A stretch of 64,000 bases of DNA, from positions 1 through 64,000 of the forward strand of contig JANQMX010000011.1 of NCBI GenBank assembly GCA_028279885.1, in the 5' to 3' direction. The notes beneath the pieces are model-generated. The model did no database searches, had not been told where the DNA came from, and worked only from the letters and a program-made list of their open reading frames with translations. A program made the position numbers and the translations under genes. Each line of letters begins with the position of its first letter. The first letter of the stretch is position 1. Origin of the DNA: Rhodovibrionaceae bacterium. GTDB lineage: Bacteria; Pseudomonadota; Alphaproteobacteria; Kiloniellales; DSM-21159. This document shows, piece after piece, positions 51,980 through 59,926 of the stretch.

Positions 51980-52335
51980 GCTATGGAGCCTCTAGATCTT
52001 GTATGTCCCGAATACCACTACACGATATCCTGTAGACCACAGAGAGTCGAGTCGAGTCCGTTAAGGCAATGAAAGGATTCTGGGGAAAAGCCGAAACGGC
52101 CGAATGCGCACTCTGTGCAAGTGGTTAAGAACGTGGACTTTGCGGCAATCTTGCGGCGCCTCCGTGGCAGGCTCCGGCCTTCGTGATTGAGCGCTGCTGA
52201 CCCCTCTCATCCACAGGCCAAGCCAAAAATCGCGGCCCAATTTACCGCTTATGGCGGGCTTGTCTTTGCGCCTGTCGCGCACTAAAGCGCTTCGGTCGAG
52301 GCAGCTAGCCAACATAGGTTTTTCGAGACAGCAAC
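51980..52335. promoter_or_regulatory. gcrA / VUT divergent promoter region
   Basis: A 356-bp gap without a credible gene. On the gcrA side it contains three tandem GAGTC sites and one GATTC between 52044 and 52080. The remaining part, 52080-52335, is GC-rich and shows no clear -35/-10 pair. It must hold the promoters of gcrA and the VUT gene. Confidence 0.6.
52044..52080. promoter_or_regulatory. Cluster of four GANTC (CcrM-type) sites upstream of gcrA
   Basis: GAGTC occurs head to tail at 52044-52048, 52049-52053 and 52054-52058, and GATTC follows at 52076-52080. All four are within 37 bp, 65-101 bp before the gcrA start. GANTC is the CcrM methylation site and the site recognised by GcrA in its methylated form. 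Confidence 0.7.
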
Positions 52336-52878
52336 ATGATCGACAACTCAGAGCGTCCTTGGCGCGGCATCCTGGTCGGCGTCTTTGCCATGGCGCTGGT
52401 CGTCACCGTCTCCAACGTGCTGGTGCAGTATGCCATCAACGACTGGCTGACCTGGGCGGCCTTCACCTATCCGGTCGCTTTCTTGGTCACCGATCTCAGC
52501 AACCGATCGCTTGGGCCGGCTGCGGCGCGGATGGTGGTCTACGCCGGCTTCCTGACCGGTGTCGCGCTTTCTCTGGTCTTTGCCGACCCGCGCATCGCCA
52601 TCGCTTCCGGCACCGCGTTTCTGGTGGCGCAGTTGCTTGACGTGCAGATCTTCAATCGCCTGCGCCGCGCAAGCTGGTGGAAGGCACCGCTGATCTCCTC
52701 CGGCATTGCCTCGACGGTGGACACCGCGCTGTTCTTCTCGCTCGCCTTCGCCGGTACCGAAGTGCCCTGGGTGACTCTGGCGCTGGGCGACCTGGTGGTG
52801 AAGTTCTTCATGGCCTCCTGCCTGCTGCTGCCTTATCGACTGCTCATGCGCAGCCTGCCGCGCAGTCAAGCTGCGTAA
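52336..52878 (+). CDS. VUT-family transporter (YhhQ-like, queuosine precursor)
   Basis: A 180-residue inner-membrane protein with about six hydrophobic segments. 'AAFTYPVAFLVTDLSNRSLG' carries the Pro-x-x-Phe-x-x-Thr-Asp motif and 'GTAFLVAQLLDVQIFNRLRR' and 'LISSGIASTVDTALFFSLAF' are typical of the vitamin-uptake-like (VUT/YhhQ) family. E. coli YhhQ imports queuosine precursors such as preQ1. It is separated by 16 bp from the LysR gene downstream, but that regulator fits the Rieske gene better. Confidence 0.85.
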   Translation: MIDNSERPWRGILVGVFAMALVVTVSNVLVQYAINDWLTWAAFTYPVAFLVTDLSNRSLGPAAARMVVYAGFLTGVALSLVFADPRIAIASGTAFLVAQLLDVQIFNRLRRASWWKAPLISSGIASTVDTALFFSLAFAGTEVPWVTLALGDLVVKFFMASCLLLPYRLLMRSLPRSQAA

Positions 52879-52894
52879 GGCGGTTCACCCGGAT

Positions 52895-53794
52895 ATGGGC
52901 CGCCGCGGCAAGGACCTGCCCCCGCTCGGCAGCCTGGCGGTCTTCGAGGCCGCAGCCCGGCACCTCTCCTTCCAAGAGGCGGCCCGCGAGTTCAACGTCA
53001 CCCCCGGCGCGGTCAGCCGTCAGATCAAGGCGTTGGAGACAGAGCTCGGCTGCGCCCTCTTCCTACGCGTCCACCGTGGCGTGCGGTTGACTCAAGAAGG
53101 TGAAGTCCTGAGCGCCGCCGTCGGCGAAGGCTTCGCCCAAATCGCTGCAGCCTGCCGCCGCCTGCGCGAGCGGCAGCAGCGTCCGAGCGTCACTCTCGGC
53201 GCGACCACCGCCGTCGCCGCGCTCTGGCTGATGCCGCGCCTTGGCACCTTCTGGCGCGAGCACCAGGACATCGTGGTCAACCATGTGATCAGCGACGTAG
53301 CACGGGATCTGGCCGGCCCCGGTATCGATCTGCGCATCCGCTACGGCCATGGCCGCTGGCCCGGCGAAGAGACGGCCAAGCTGTTTGGCGACCGGCTCTA
53401 TCCCATCTGCGGACCGGGCTTCGCCAAGCAGATGAAGGGACAGGCGTTGGACGCGCTCACCCGACAGCCGCTCATCCAGCTGCAAGGCGTCGACCCGGAC
53501 TGGACCGATTGGGAAGACTGGTTGCGTCTCGCCGGGTTGCCACACGGCGCCTTGGACCTGCGGCGCTTCAACAACTACGCCATTGCGCTGCAGGCGGCGC
53601 AGGACGACCAGGGCATCGCCCTCGGCTGGCACAGCCTGGTGGCGCCGCTGCTGGCCAGCAGCAAGCTGGTCCGGCTCTGGGATATCGAGGTGCCGGCCCC
53701 CGGCGCCTATTACGTGACCTGGGACAGCGCCCGCCCTCTCGGCCCCGAAGCGAAAACACTCAAGGCCTGGCTGATCGACAGCGCCGCACCCTAG
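52895..53794 (+). CDS. LysR-family regulator (GcvA-like)
   Basis: A 299-residue regulator of the GcvA-like branch, recognised by 'LPPLGSLAVFEAAARHLSFQ' followed by 'EAAREFNVTPGAVSRQIKAL'. The effector domain covers about residues 90-295, including 'YPICGPGFAKQMKG'. The start has 'GRRGKDLPPL'. It lies upstream of the Rieske oxygenase in the same direction (118 bp gap to the true oxygenase start) and resembles the other GcvA-like gene at 55126-56001 that follows the oxygenase. It may control the oxygenase; this is inference. Confidence 0.9.
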   Translation: MGRRGKDLPPLGSLAVFEAAARHLSFQEAAREFNVTPGAVSRQIKALETELGCALFLRVHRGVRLTQEGEVLSAAVGEGFAQIAAACRRLRERQQRPSVTLGATTAVAALWLMPRLGTFWREHQDIVVNHVISDVARDLAGPGIDLRIRYGHGRWPGEETAKLFGDRLYPICGPGFAKQMKGQALDALTRQPLIQLQGVDPDWTDWEDWLRLAGLPHGALDLRRFNNYAIALQAAQDDQGIALGWHSLVAPLLASSKLVRLWDIEVPAPGAYYVTWDSARPLGPEAKTLKAWLIDSAAP

Positions 53795-53912
53795 GTTTTC
53801 ACTTTACCTCAGCTCAAGCGAAACCGTGCATTTCGGCTATTGCGCCGGGTCACCCTTTCGCGATCTCATCCGTGCTAGAGATAGGCCTCTGGAATGGGAT
53901 GGAGGGCGCGGC

Positions 53913-55064
53913 ATGCAACATCTCGATATCGCTGGACTCAAGCGGGTGGCGCAGAACATCGAAAGCGCCAACGGCCTGCCCAACGCCTTCTACACCTCCG
54001 ACGAAGCCTTCCAGGCCGAGCGCCAGAAGGTCTTTCGAGAGGGCTGGTTCGGCATCGGCTTCGGCCAGGACGTGCCCAACCCGGGCGACGCCAAGCCCAT
54101 CGATATCCTCGGCCTGCCGCTGCTCTTGCTGCGCGACAAAGATGGCCAAGTCCGCGTCTTCCAAAACGTCTGCCGCCACCGCGGCATGACCCTGGTGTCG
54201 GAGCCGACCAACGTCGGCAGCTTCATCGTCTGCCCCTACCACGCCTGGTGCTACGGCCTGGACGGCGGCCTGCGCGGCACGCCGCACGTGGGTGGGCCCG
54301 GCGTCAACCGCCACCCGTCGATTGAGCGCGAAGGGCTCGGCCTCCTGGAGGTCCGCAGCCACACTTGGCTCGACACCGTCTTCGTCAATCCCTCCGGCAC
54401 CGCGCCGGACTTCGAGGAGCATGCCGCAGCGCTCTTCGGTCACTGGTCCGAGTTCAAGGACCAGCCGATCTTCCCCGGAGGCGCCGACTCCCAGTTCTCG
54501 CTCGAAGTGCAATCCAACTGGAAGCTGCCGGTCGAGAACTACTGCGAGAGCTATCACCTGCCCTGGGTGCACCCGGGACTCAACAGCTACTCACGCCTCG
54601 AAGACCACTATCACATCATGGAGCCGGGCGCCTTCTCCGGCCAGGGCACCTTGGTCTACGACCCCAAGCTCGACGACAGCGGCCGCGCCTTCCCCTCCTT
54701 CAACGGCCTCTCTGAGAAGTGGAACAGCGCTGCCGAATACATCGCGCTCTATCCCAACGTGCTGATGGGTGTGCACCGCGACCACGTCTACTCCATCATC
54801 CTGGAGCCGGTCTCGCCCGAGCGCACCATCGAGCGCATCTCAATCTCCTACGCCAGCGAAGACGCCGTCGGCGCAGACTATGCCGACCTGCGGGCCCGCA
54901 ACACCGCGCTCTGGAAGGAGGTCTTTCAGGAGGACGTCTTCGCCGTCGAAGGCATGCAGCGCGGCCGCCATGCACCGGGCTTCGACGGTGGCCGCTTCTC
55001 GCCCGTCATGGACGCCCCCACGCACTGCTTCCACCACTGGCTCGCCAGCCGGTTTGTGGGGTAG
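53913..55064 (+). CDS. Rieske-type aromatic/betaine oxygenase alpha subunit
   Basis: A 383-residue oxygenase component. The ATG at 53913 has GGAGGG just upstream; an in-frame start at 53826 adds 29 unneeded residues. The Rieske [2Fe-2S] ligands are Cys87-x-His89 ('NVCRHRG') and Cys107-x2-His110 ('CPYHAWCY'). The mononuclear iron ligands His215 and His220 are in 'ENYCESYHLPWVHPGL'. The 'PVENYCESYHLPWVH' type is shared with glycine-betaine demethylase (GbcA), stachydrine demethylase and carnitine oxygenase groups more than with ring dioxygenases. No reductase gene is adjacent, so electron delivery must come from elsewhere. It is flanked by two GcvA-like LysR genes. Confidence 0.9.
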   Translation: MQHLDIAGLKRVAQNIESANGLPNAFYTSDEAFQAERQKVFREGWFGIGFGQDVPNPGDAKPIDILGLPLLLLRDKDGQVRVFQNVCRHRGMTLVSEPTNVGSFIVCPYHAWCYGLDGGLRGTPHVGGPGVNRHPSIEREGLGLLEVRSHTWLDTVFVNPSGTAPDFEEHAAALFGHWSEFKDQPIFPGGADSQFSLEVQSNWKLPVENYCESYHLPWVHPGLNSYSRLEDHYHIMEPGAFSGQGTLVYDPKLDDSGRAFPSFNGLSEKWNSAAEYIALYPNVLMGVHRDHVYSIILEPVSPERTIERISISYASEDAVGADYADLRARNTALWKEVFQEDVFAVEGMQRGRHAPGFDGGRFSPVMDAPTHCFHHWLASRFVG

Positions 55065-55125
55065 CGCCAGGCCTCGTCCTTAAGTCCCTTACATGGCGCG
55101 CTGACTGCCGCTAGTCTCGCTCGCG

Positions 55126-56001
55126 ATGGGTCAGCGGCTACCTCCTTTGAATGCCGTGCGCGTCTTCGAGGCCGCGGCACGGCGTCTCAGCTTCGCCCGG
55201 GCGGCGGAGGAGCTCGGCGTCACCCAGAGCGCCGTCAGCAAGCAGATCGCGCTTCTGGAAAGCTACATCGGCGCACAGCTCTTCGAGCGCTCGGCGACTG
55301 GCGTGGCCCTGACTCTGGAGGGGCGCGAGCTCAGGCATTCGATCTCCCCCGCCTTCCAGGCCTTGAGCGAGAGCTTCCTGCGCTTCTCCCGCCGGACGCC
55401 ACGCGCCAAGAACTTTCGCCTCTCGACCCTCGCCTCCTTCGCTGCGCAGTTCATGGTGCCGCGCCTCGATGACTTCGAGACGGCCCTACCCGACGTGGCG
55501 CTGGAGATCCTGACCTCCGACCGCCTGCTCGACCTGACGCGGGAGGAGATCGATCTCAGCGTCCGCTACGGCCAGGGCAACTGGGAGGGGCTGATCGCCA
55601 AGCCGCTCGACCAGGGCGTCCTCATTCCGGTTGTCTCCCCCACCCTCTTCGCGGACTTCGGCAGGGATGTCGGGCGGCTGATGGCCAGTGCGCCGCGAGT
55701 CCAGGTCTTCCTGAAGAACGAGTGGCGCAGCTGGCGGGAGGCCGCACGCCCAACCCCGGGGGAAACCGGCCCGCCCTTGATGCTGGAGCACTTCCTGGTC
55801 GCTTTGCAGGCCGTGCAGATCGGCCGCGGCGTCGCGCTGGCACCCGAGCTCCTGGTGCGCGACTTGCTCGCTGCCGGCACAATGACCCAGTTCGACGAGT
55901 CGGTGCCTTGGGAGCATCGCTTCTACGCGGTGCACCTGCCCAACGCCGAGCGTCGACCCGTCTTGCGTGACGCACTTGCCTGGTTTCTGGACGCCGTCTG
56001 A
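55126..56001 (+). CDS. LysR-family regulator (GcvA-like)
   Basis: A 291-residue GcvA-like regulator: 'RLPPLNAVRVFEAAARRLSF' followed by 'ARAAEELGVTQSAVSKQIAL'. The effector domain contains 'EILTSDRLLDLTREEIDLSV' and 'RYGQGNWEGLIAKPL', which matches GcvA-type proteins. It begins 61 bp after the Rieske gene stop. Its N-terminal similarity to the regulator at 52895 shows that the oxygenase is framed by paralogous regulators. Confidence 0.92.
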   Translation: MGQRLPPLNAVRVFEAAARRLSFARAAEELGVTQSAVSKQIALLESYIGAQLFERSATGVALTLEGRELRHSISPAFQALSESFLRFSRRTPRAKNFRLSTLASFAAQFMVPRLDDFETALPDVALEILTSDRLLDLTREEIDLSVRYGQGNWEGLIAKPLDQGVLIPVVSPTLFADFGRDVGRLMASAPRVQVFLKNEWRSWREAARPTPGETGPPLMLEHFLVALQAVQIGRGVALAPELLVRDLLAAGTMTQFDESVPWEHRFYAVHLPNAERRPVLRDALAWFLDAV

Positions 56002-56148
56002 GCCATTTCCCCCCTCGTGAAAACTTGTCAAGGGCCTCTGTAAGAAAGCTCACTTTCGGAAATCCGCCCATACGTCATCGTTATCGCTATCGCACAGCCG
56101 CATTCAATTGCCGGGTTCGGCCATAAGCAAAATCACAGGAGCGATGCG

Positions 56149-56544
56149 ATGCTGGCGCATCGTCACGACCCCTTTCCGGTCGCCGAGCCCTTTCACGGCA
56201 TATACGCCCATGGCGTGGAGGCCCCGGCCGGCGCTCGCACGCTTTTCATCTCCGGTCAGGTCGGGGTGGCACCTGGCGGCGCCTTGGCTTCCGACTTCGA
56301 AGGCCAGTGCCGCCAGGCGCTGGCCAACCTGCTGGGGGTCCTGCGGTCTGCCGACATGGGCTTCTGTGACATCGTCCGCATGTCCTTCTTTCTGACCCGG
56401 CCGGTGGACATGGCCGCCCTCGTCGAGATCCGCAAGGAGCTGCTCGACGGCGTGCGCCCAGCCATCACCACAGTTTTCGTCGCGGGCCTGGTCTCGCCAG
56501 ACTGGCTGGTCGAGGTCGAGGCAACCGCCTGCGCCGCGCCCTAG
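56149..56544 (+). CDS. Rid (YjgF/YER057c/UK114) family protein without the catalytic Arg
   Basis: A 131-residue trimer-type protein with the Rid fold. 'TLFISGQVGVAPGGALASDF' and 'QCRQALANLLGVLRSADMGF' are the conserved first half, and 'VEVEATACA' is the last strand. In enamine/imine deaminases (RidA) the segment before the last strands reads Pro-Ala-Arg-Ser, the Arg holding the substrate carboxylate. Here it reads 'RPAITTVFVAGL', putting Ile106 there. Enamine deaminase activity is therefore doubtful. The ATG has AGGAG 8 bases upstream. It lies between the LysR gene and the sorted exoprotein gene. Confidence 0.87.
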   Translation: MLAHRHDPFPVAEPFHGIYAHGVEAPAGARTLFISGQVGVAPGGALASDFEGQCRQALANLLGVLRSADMGFCDIVRMSFFLTRPVDMAALVEIRKELLDGVRPAITTVFVAGLVSPDWLVEVEATACAAP

Positions 56545-56588
56545 CGCATGGCCAGCATCCTGTAACCGTTCACTTGGGAGAGTGTCAC

Positions 56589-57257
56589 ATGAGCGTTTTC
56601 AAAGTTTCCAATTCCTTGGGGAAATGGATGACCTGCGCGGCCTCGGCTGCCTTCCTAGCCCTTGCCTCCGCCGGGGCTGCGCAGGCCGTGCCCGTCCGCG
56701 TCGACTATAGCGCTACGGTTACACCCGGAGTTCCGGGCCCAAGCCCTGGCACCGGCACGGTCAGCGGCACCCTTGGAGTGTTCGACGTCACAATGGCCAA
56801 TGAGGTCTTCGATTTACCGGGCGACGGCTCGCTCAGCGTGGAGACAGCAGGCTTCGCGAGCGGATTCCCCAACGGCAGCTTTCCGCTGACTGTCCTTAGC
56901 GGTGGAGTGCCTATTGGCTTCTCGTTCGATTCGATTGGCCCAACGGCCAGCGATTTCAGCGGCAGTTTAGCGGGAGTTGACGGTCTAACATTCCTTCAGA
57001 CCGCACCAGTTCCCTGCTCTCTCGAAGGGATCGACACCTCATGCTTCGTCAGACTCCTGGTCGGGGGTGTAGATGACGAGGCACAGGCCTTCTTTTTAGG
57101 TTTGGGTGGTGAGCTACCGCCTTTCTCCGCAGGTCCGCTCGAGTTCTCCTTCACCTTGCTGGACGAGCCGACGGATTTTTCGCTACCGAATTCCTTCTTG
57201 CTCTTGGCAGGCGGCCTGGTGGCCGTCGGTGCCTTGCGGCGGAAGACTCAACGCTAG
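56589..57257 (+). CDS. Exported protein with VPLPA-CTERM-like sorting signal
   Basis: A 222-residue exported protein. The ATG at 56589, with GGGAG about 10 bases upstream, is preferred to a TTG at 56574. A Sec signal at 1-33 ends in 'AGAAQA'. The mature part is a Gly/Ser/Val-rich beta domain with two Cys in 'APVPCSLEGIDTSCFVRLLV'. The C-terminus 'FSLPNSFLLLAGGLVAVGAL' followed by 'RRKTQR' has the three-part form of PEP-CTERM/VPLPA-CTERM signals: short motif, membrane helix and basic tail. The 'SLPNS' motif is a weak VPLPA variant. An exosortase would be needed elsewhere. Function unknown. Confidence 0.78.
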   Translation: MSVFKVSNSLGKWMTCAASAAFLALASAGAAQAVPVRVDYSATVTPGVPGPSPGTGTVSGTLGVFDVTMANEVFDLPGDGSLSVETAGFASGFPNGSFPLTVLSGGVPIGFSFDSIGPTASDFSGSLAGVDGLTFLQTAPVPCSLEGIDTSCFVRLLVGGVDDEAQAFFLGLGGELPPFSAGPLEFSFTLLDEPTDFSLPNSFLLLAGGLVAVGALRRKTQR

Positions 57258-57365
57258 CATCGCCACAAAGGCTGGGCGTGCCAGCTTGGCGGCTTAGTCT
57301 CATTCCCTTGACGGTCCTTGGCGGCTAGTGTCTGCCGCCAAGGACCGGAAAAGGGGAGAGCGTTC

Positions 57366-58280
57366 ATGAGCTGGCAGCCGGCAGTGGAGACGGATTGCGC
57401 GCAGACGGAGAGCTGCACACCCGTCGCCGTGGTGATCACGCCGAAAGCAAAAGACATCGGCGGCTTCGAGGTCAGGCGTGCCCTGCCCTCCATCGAGCGC
57501 CGCTCGATCGGCCCCTTCGTCTTCTTCGACCAGATGGGCCCGGCCACCTTCGCCGCCGGCAGCGGCATCGACGTGCGACCGCATCCGCATATCGGCCTCT
57601 CCACCCTGACCTGGCTGGTGGAAGGCGAGATCATGCACCGGGACAGCCTGGGCTCCGAGCAGCCCATTCGTCCCGGCGAAGTCAACTGGATGACCGCGGG
57701 GCGCGGCATCGTCCATTCCGAGCGCACGCCGGATGACAAGCGGGCAGCACCCCACAGCCTCTTCGGCCTGCAGGTCTGGCTCGCCCTACCGCAGGCGCAC
57801 GAAGAGACCGAGCCGAGCTTTCAGCACTACACGGGCAACGAGATCCCGCGCATCGAGCAGGACGGCGTGGTCATCCAACTGGTCGCCGGCGAAGCCTGGG
57901 GCGAACGCTCTCCGGTCGAGGTCTTCTCCGAGACGCTCTACGCCGACATCGCTCTGCCCGCCGGCGGGCGCTTCGCGCTGCCGACCGAAACGCCGGAGCG
58001 TGGGCTGTATATCATGCAGGGCGAGGTGAGCCTGGCAGGCGAGACCTTCTCCGCCGGCAGCATGCTGGCGCTCAACCCCGGGCGCGAGGCGGTGGTCGAA
58101 GCCACCCAAGCCGCACGGATGGCGCTGATCGGTGGCGCACCGCTCGATGGCCGGCGGCACCTGTGGTGGAACTTCGTCTCCAGCTCCAAGGAGCGGCTAG
58201 AGCAAGCCAAGGCCGACTGGAAGGAAGGGCGCTTTCCCGCCGTCCCTGGCGAGACCGAGTTCATACCATTGCCGCAATAG
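57366..58280 (+). CDS. Pirin family protein
   Basis: A 304-residue bicupin. The ATG at 57366 is preceded by GGGGAG. The metal site of the N-terminal cupin is visible in 'RPHPHIGLSTLTWLVEGEIM' (His-x-His) and 'GRGIVHSERTP' (His and Glu). The 'GPFVFFDQMGPATFAAGSGI' start and 'NWMTAGRGIVHSE' are diagnostic of pirin. Bacterial pirins include quercetinase-like enzymes and redox-sensing partners. No obvious partner gene is adjacent. Confidence 0.93.
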   Translation: MSWQPAVETDCAQTESCTPVAVVITPKAKDIGGFEVRRALPSIERRSIGPFVFFDQMGPATFAAGSGIDVRPHPHIGLSTLTWLVEGEIMHRDSLGSEQPIRPGEVNWMTAGRGIVHSERTPDDKRAAPHSLFGLQVWLALPQAHEETEPSFQHYTGNEIPRIEQDGVVIQLVAGEAWGERSPVEVFSETLYADIALPAGGRFALPTETPERGLYIMQGEVSLAGETFSAGSMLALNPGREAVVEATQAARMALIGGAPLDGRRHLWWNFVSSSKERLEQAKADWKEGRFPAVPGETEFIPLPQ

Positions 58281-58349
58281 GAAACTAACTATTAGCTGTA
58301 TTGCCCGCGGCATTTCCGCCGCAAGACCGGAAAGGAAGGCCTAGGAGAC

Positions 58350-59363
58350 ATGAAGAACGTCCGTCTGACAGTTCTGGCTCTCGTGATTGCCGTATGCACG
58401 GCATCGACAAGTTGGGCCGATGCACCACCCTCGCTCGACGAGGTCTTCCAGACCCTCGGCTTCTCGCAGAAAGACGTGGAGGCCGTAAAGAACGGGCAGA
58501 TCGTCTCGATCGAACCGAAGCGCACGCGGGACGATCAGCTCATCGCCGCGGTGGCTGTCCCGATCAAAGCATCGGTCGCAGCCCTAACGGAAGGGCTTAA
58601 GAGCGGCCGCAACATCAGTGTCGATAGCGATGTCTTGAGCCAGGGCAAGATCGACCCGAGCAGCAGCGACCCGCTCTCCGCATTCGCCTTCAAGGATAGC
58701 AAGGAAGTCGGCAAGCTCTTGAGCAACGACCGGGCGAAGAGCTTTCATCTCTCGAGCGAAGAGCAGGCAATGCTCGAAAAACAACTCGCCGGATTGAACG
58801 CGAACCAGTCGGGCAGTACCGAGAAGGCCATGGCCGCCTACCGCGAGGTGCTCGCCGGGCGGTTCGAGGCTTACGCAAAAGGTGGCCTGGATGGCGTGGC
58901 ACCCTACGTCGATGGCAGCAACACGCTCTCACCCGCGGCCACACTCAAGGCAGCAACAGAACAGGCCAAGTCATTTCTCTCCAAGTATTTCCCGGACTTC
59001 TGGGCGGCTCTAGACGGCTTCCCGAAGAACGGCTCACAGGCGATTGCAAGCGACTTCTACTGGGTCGATCGCGAGGTCGAAGGGCGTCCAGCCGCCCTTC
59101 TCGTCCACCATCTCTATGAAGCGACCGACGACTATCTTATGGTCAGCCAGCGCCAGTACTACGTCGGTCACACCTACGAATCCTTGCAGATGTTCGGCCT
59201 TGCGATGCCGACCGAGACCGGGTCTGTCATCTTCAGCGTCAACAGCATCTACACCGAGCAGATCACCGGATTCTTCAGCGGCGTGGCCCAATCGGTCGGC
59301 GAGAAACGGACCAAAGAGAGTATGGTCAAGCACTTCGAAGCAGTGCGTAAGGCGATGCAGTGA
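58350..59363 (+). CDS. Exported hypothetical protein
   Basis: A 337-residue protein with a Sec signal peptide (1-24, ending 'SWADA'). I do not recognise a family. The mature part is soluble, with an acidic/Ser-rich middle and 'LHHLYEATDD'-like segments such as 'VHHLYEATDDYLMVSQRQYY'. 'SIYTEQITGFFSGVAQSVG' near the end is hydrophobic but too short for a membrane anchor. It has good ribosome-site spacing (AAGGCCTAGGAG before the ATG) and coding-like composition. It is likely periplasmic or secreted. Function unknown. Confidence 0.75.
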   Translation: MKNVRLTVLALVIAVCTASTSWADAPPSLDEVFQTLGFSQKDVEAVKNGQIVSIEPKRTRDDQLIAAVAVPIKASVAALTEGLKSGRNISVDSDVLSQGKIDPSSSDPLSAFAFKDSKEVGKLLSNDRAKSFHLSSEEQAMLEKQLAGLNANQSGSTEKAMAAYREVLAGRFEAYAKGGLDGVAPYVDGSNTLSPAATLKAATEQAKSFLSKYFPDFWAALDGFPKNGSQAIASDFYWVDREVEGRPAALLVHHLYEATDDYLMVSQRQYYVGHTYESLQMFGLAMPTETGSVIFSVNSIYTEQITGFFSGVAQSVGEKRTKESMVKHFEAVRKAMQ

Positions 59364-59478
59364 GCGGCTGATTCGGACGTGCTATGGCAACAAAAACTCA
59401 GAATCGGGAAGCGCTTACATATCGCGACTAGGAAACGGCAAGGCTTCCCTATGGCATAAGTCTGCTAGACACTTGGGC

Positions 59479-59922
59479 ATGGGCACGTTCTGCATCACCC
59501 GCATCGTCGACCGCCCACGCGAGACTGTCTATGCTCTCGCCGCCGACGTCGAGGGCTATGCCGACTTCATTCCCGGCTTCGCCGACGCCCAGGTTCGCCC
59601 AGTAGGGAAGAACCGGCTGGAGGTCGTGCAGCGCGTGCGCTTCAAAGGCCTCAGCGCGCGCTTCCGCTCGACGGCTGAGCTGGCACCGCCAGAGCGCATT
59701 GTCATCCGCTCGCACGACCGACCCTTCAAGGACCTCCATCAGGAATGGCGGCTGGAAGACCTCGGCGAAGGGCGCACCAAGATCACTTTCAGCGGTCACT
59801 ATGCCTTGGGATCCGCCAGGCTGGAGCGATGGTTCGGACGCTGGTTCGACCACCTCGTCGAGCGCACCGTCGACGCCTTTGAACAGCGCCTGCTTCAAGG
59901 CACCGCTCCACGGGAGGCTTAA
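59479..59922 (+). CDS. COQ10/RatA-like START-domain protein
   Basis: A 147-residue protein of the polyketide-cyclase/START superfamily, coenzyme Q-binding COQ10 or RatA type. 'YALAADVEGYADFIPGFADA' is the family signature near the N-terminus, and 'ELAPPERIVIRSHDRPFKDL' and 'WRLEDLGEGRTKITFSGHYA' follow. Such proteins help deliver ubiquinone to respiratory complexes. The ATG at 59479 begins 'MGTFCITRIVDRPRETVYAL', the usual family start; the frame upstream overlaps the previous gene. Its end is only 4 bp from the convergent radical SAM gene. Confidence 0.88.
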   Translation: MGTFCITRIVDRPRETVYALAADVEGYADFIPGFADAQVRPVGKNRLEVVQRVRFKGLSARFRSTAELAPPERIVIRSHDRPFKDLHQEWRLEDLGEGRTKITFSGHYALGSARLERWFGRWFDHLVERTVDAFEQRLLQGTAPREA

Positions 59923-59926
59923 CCGC

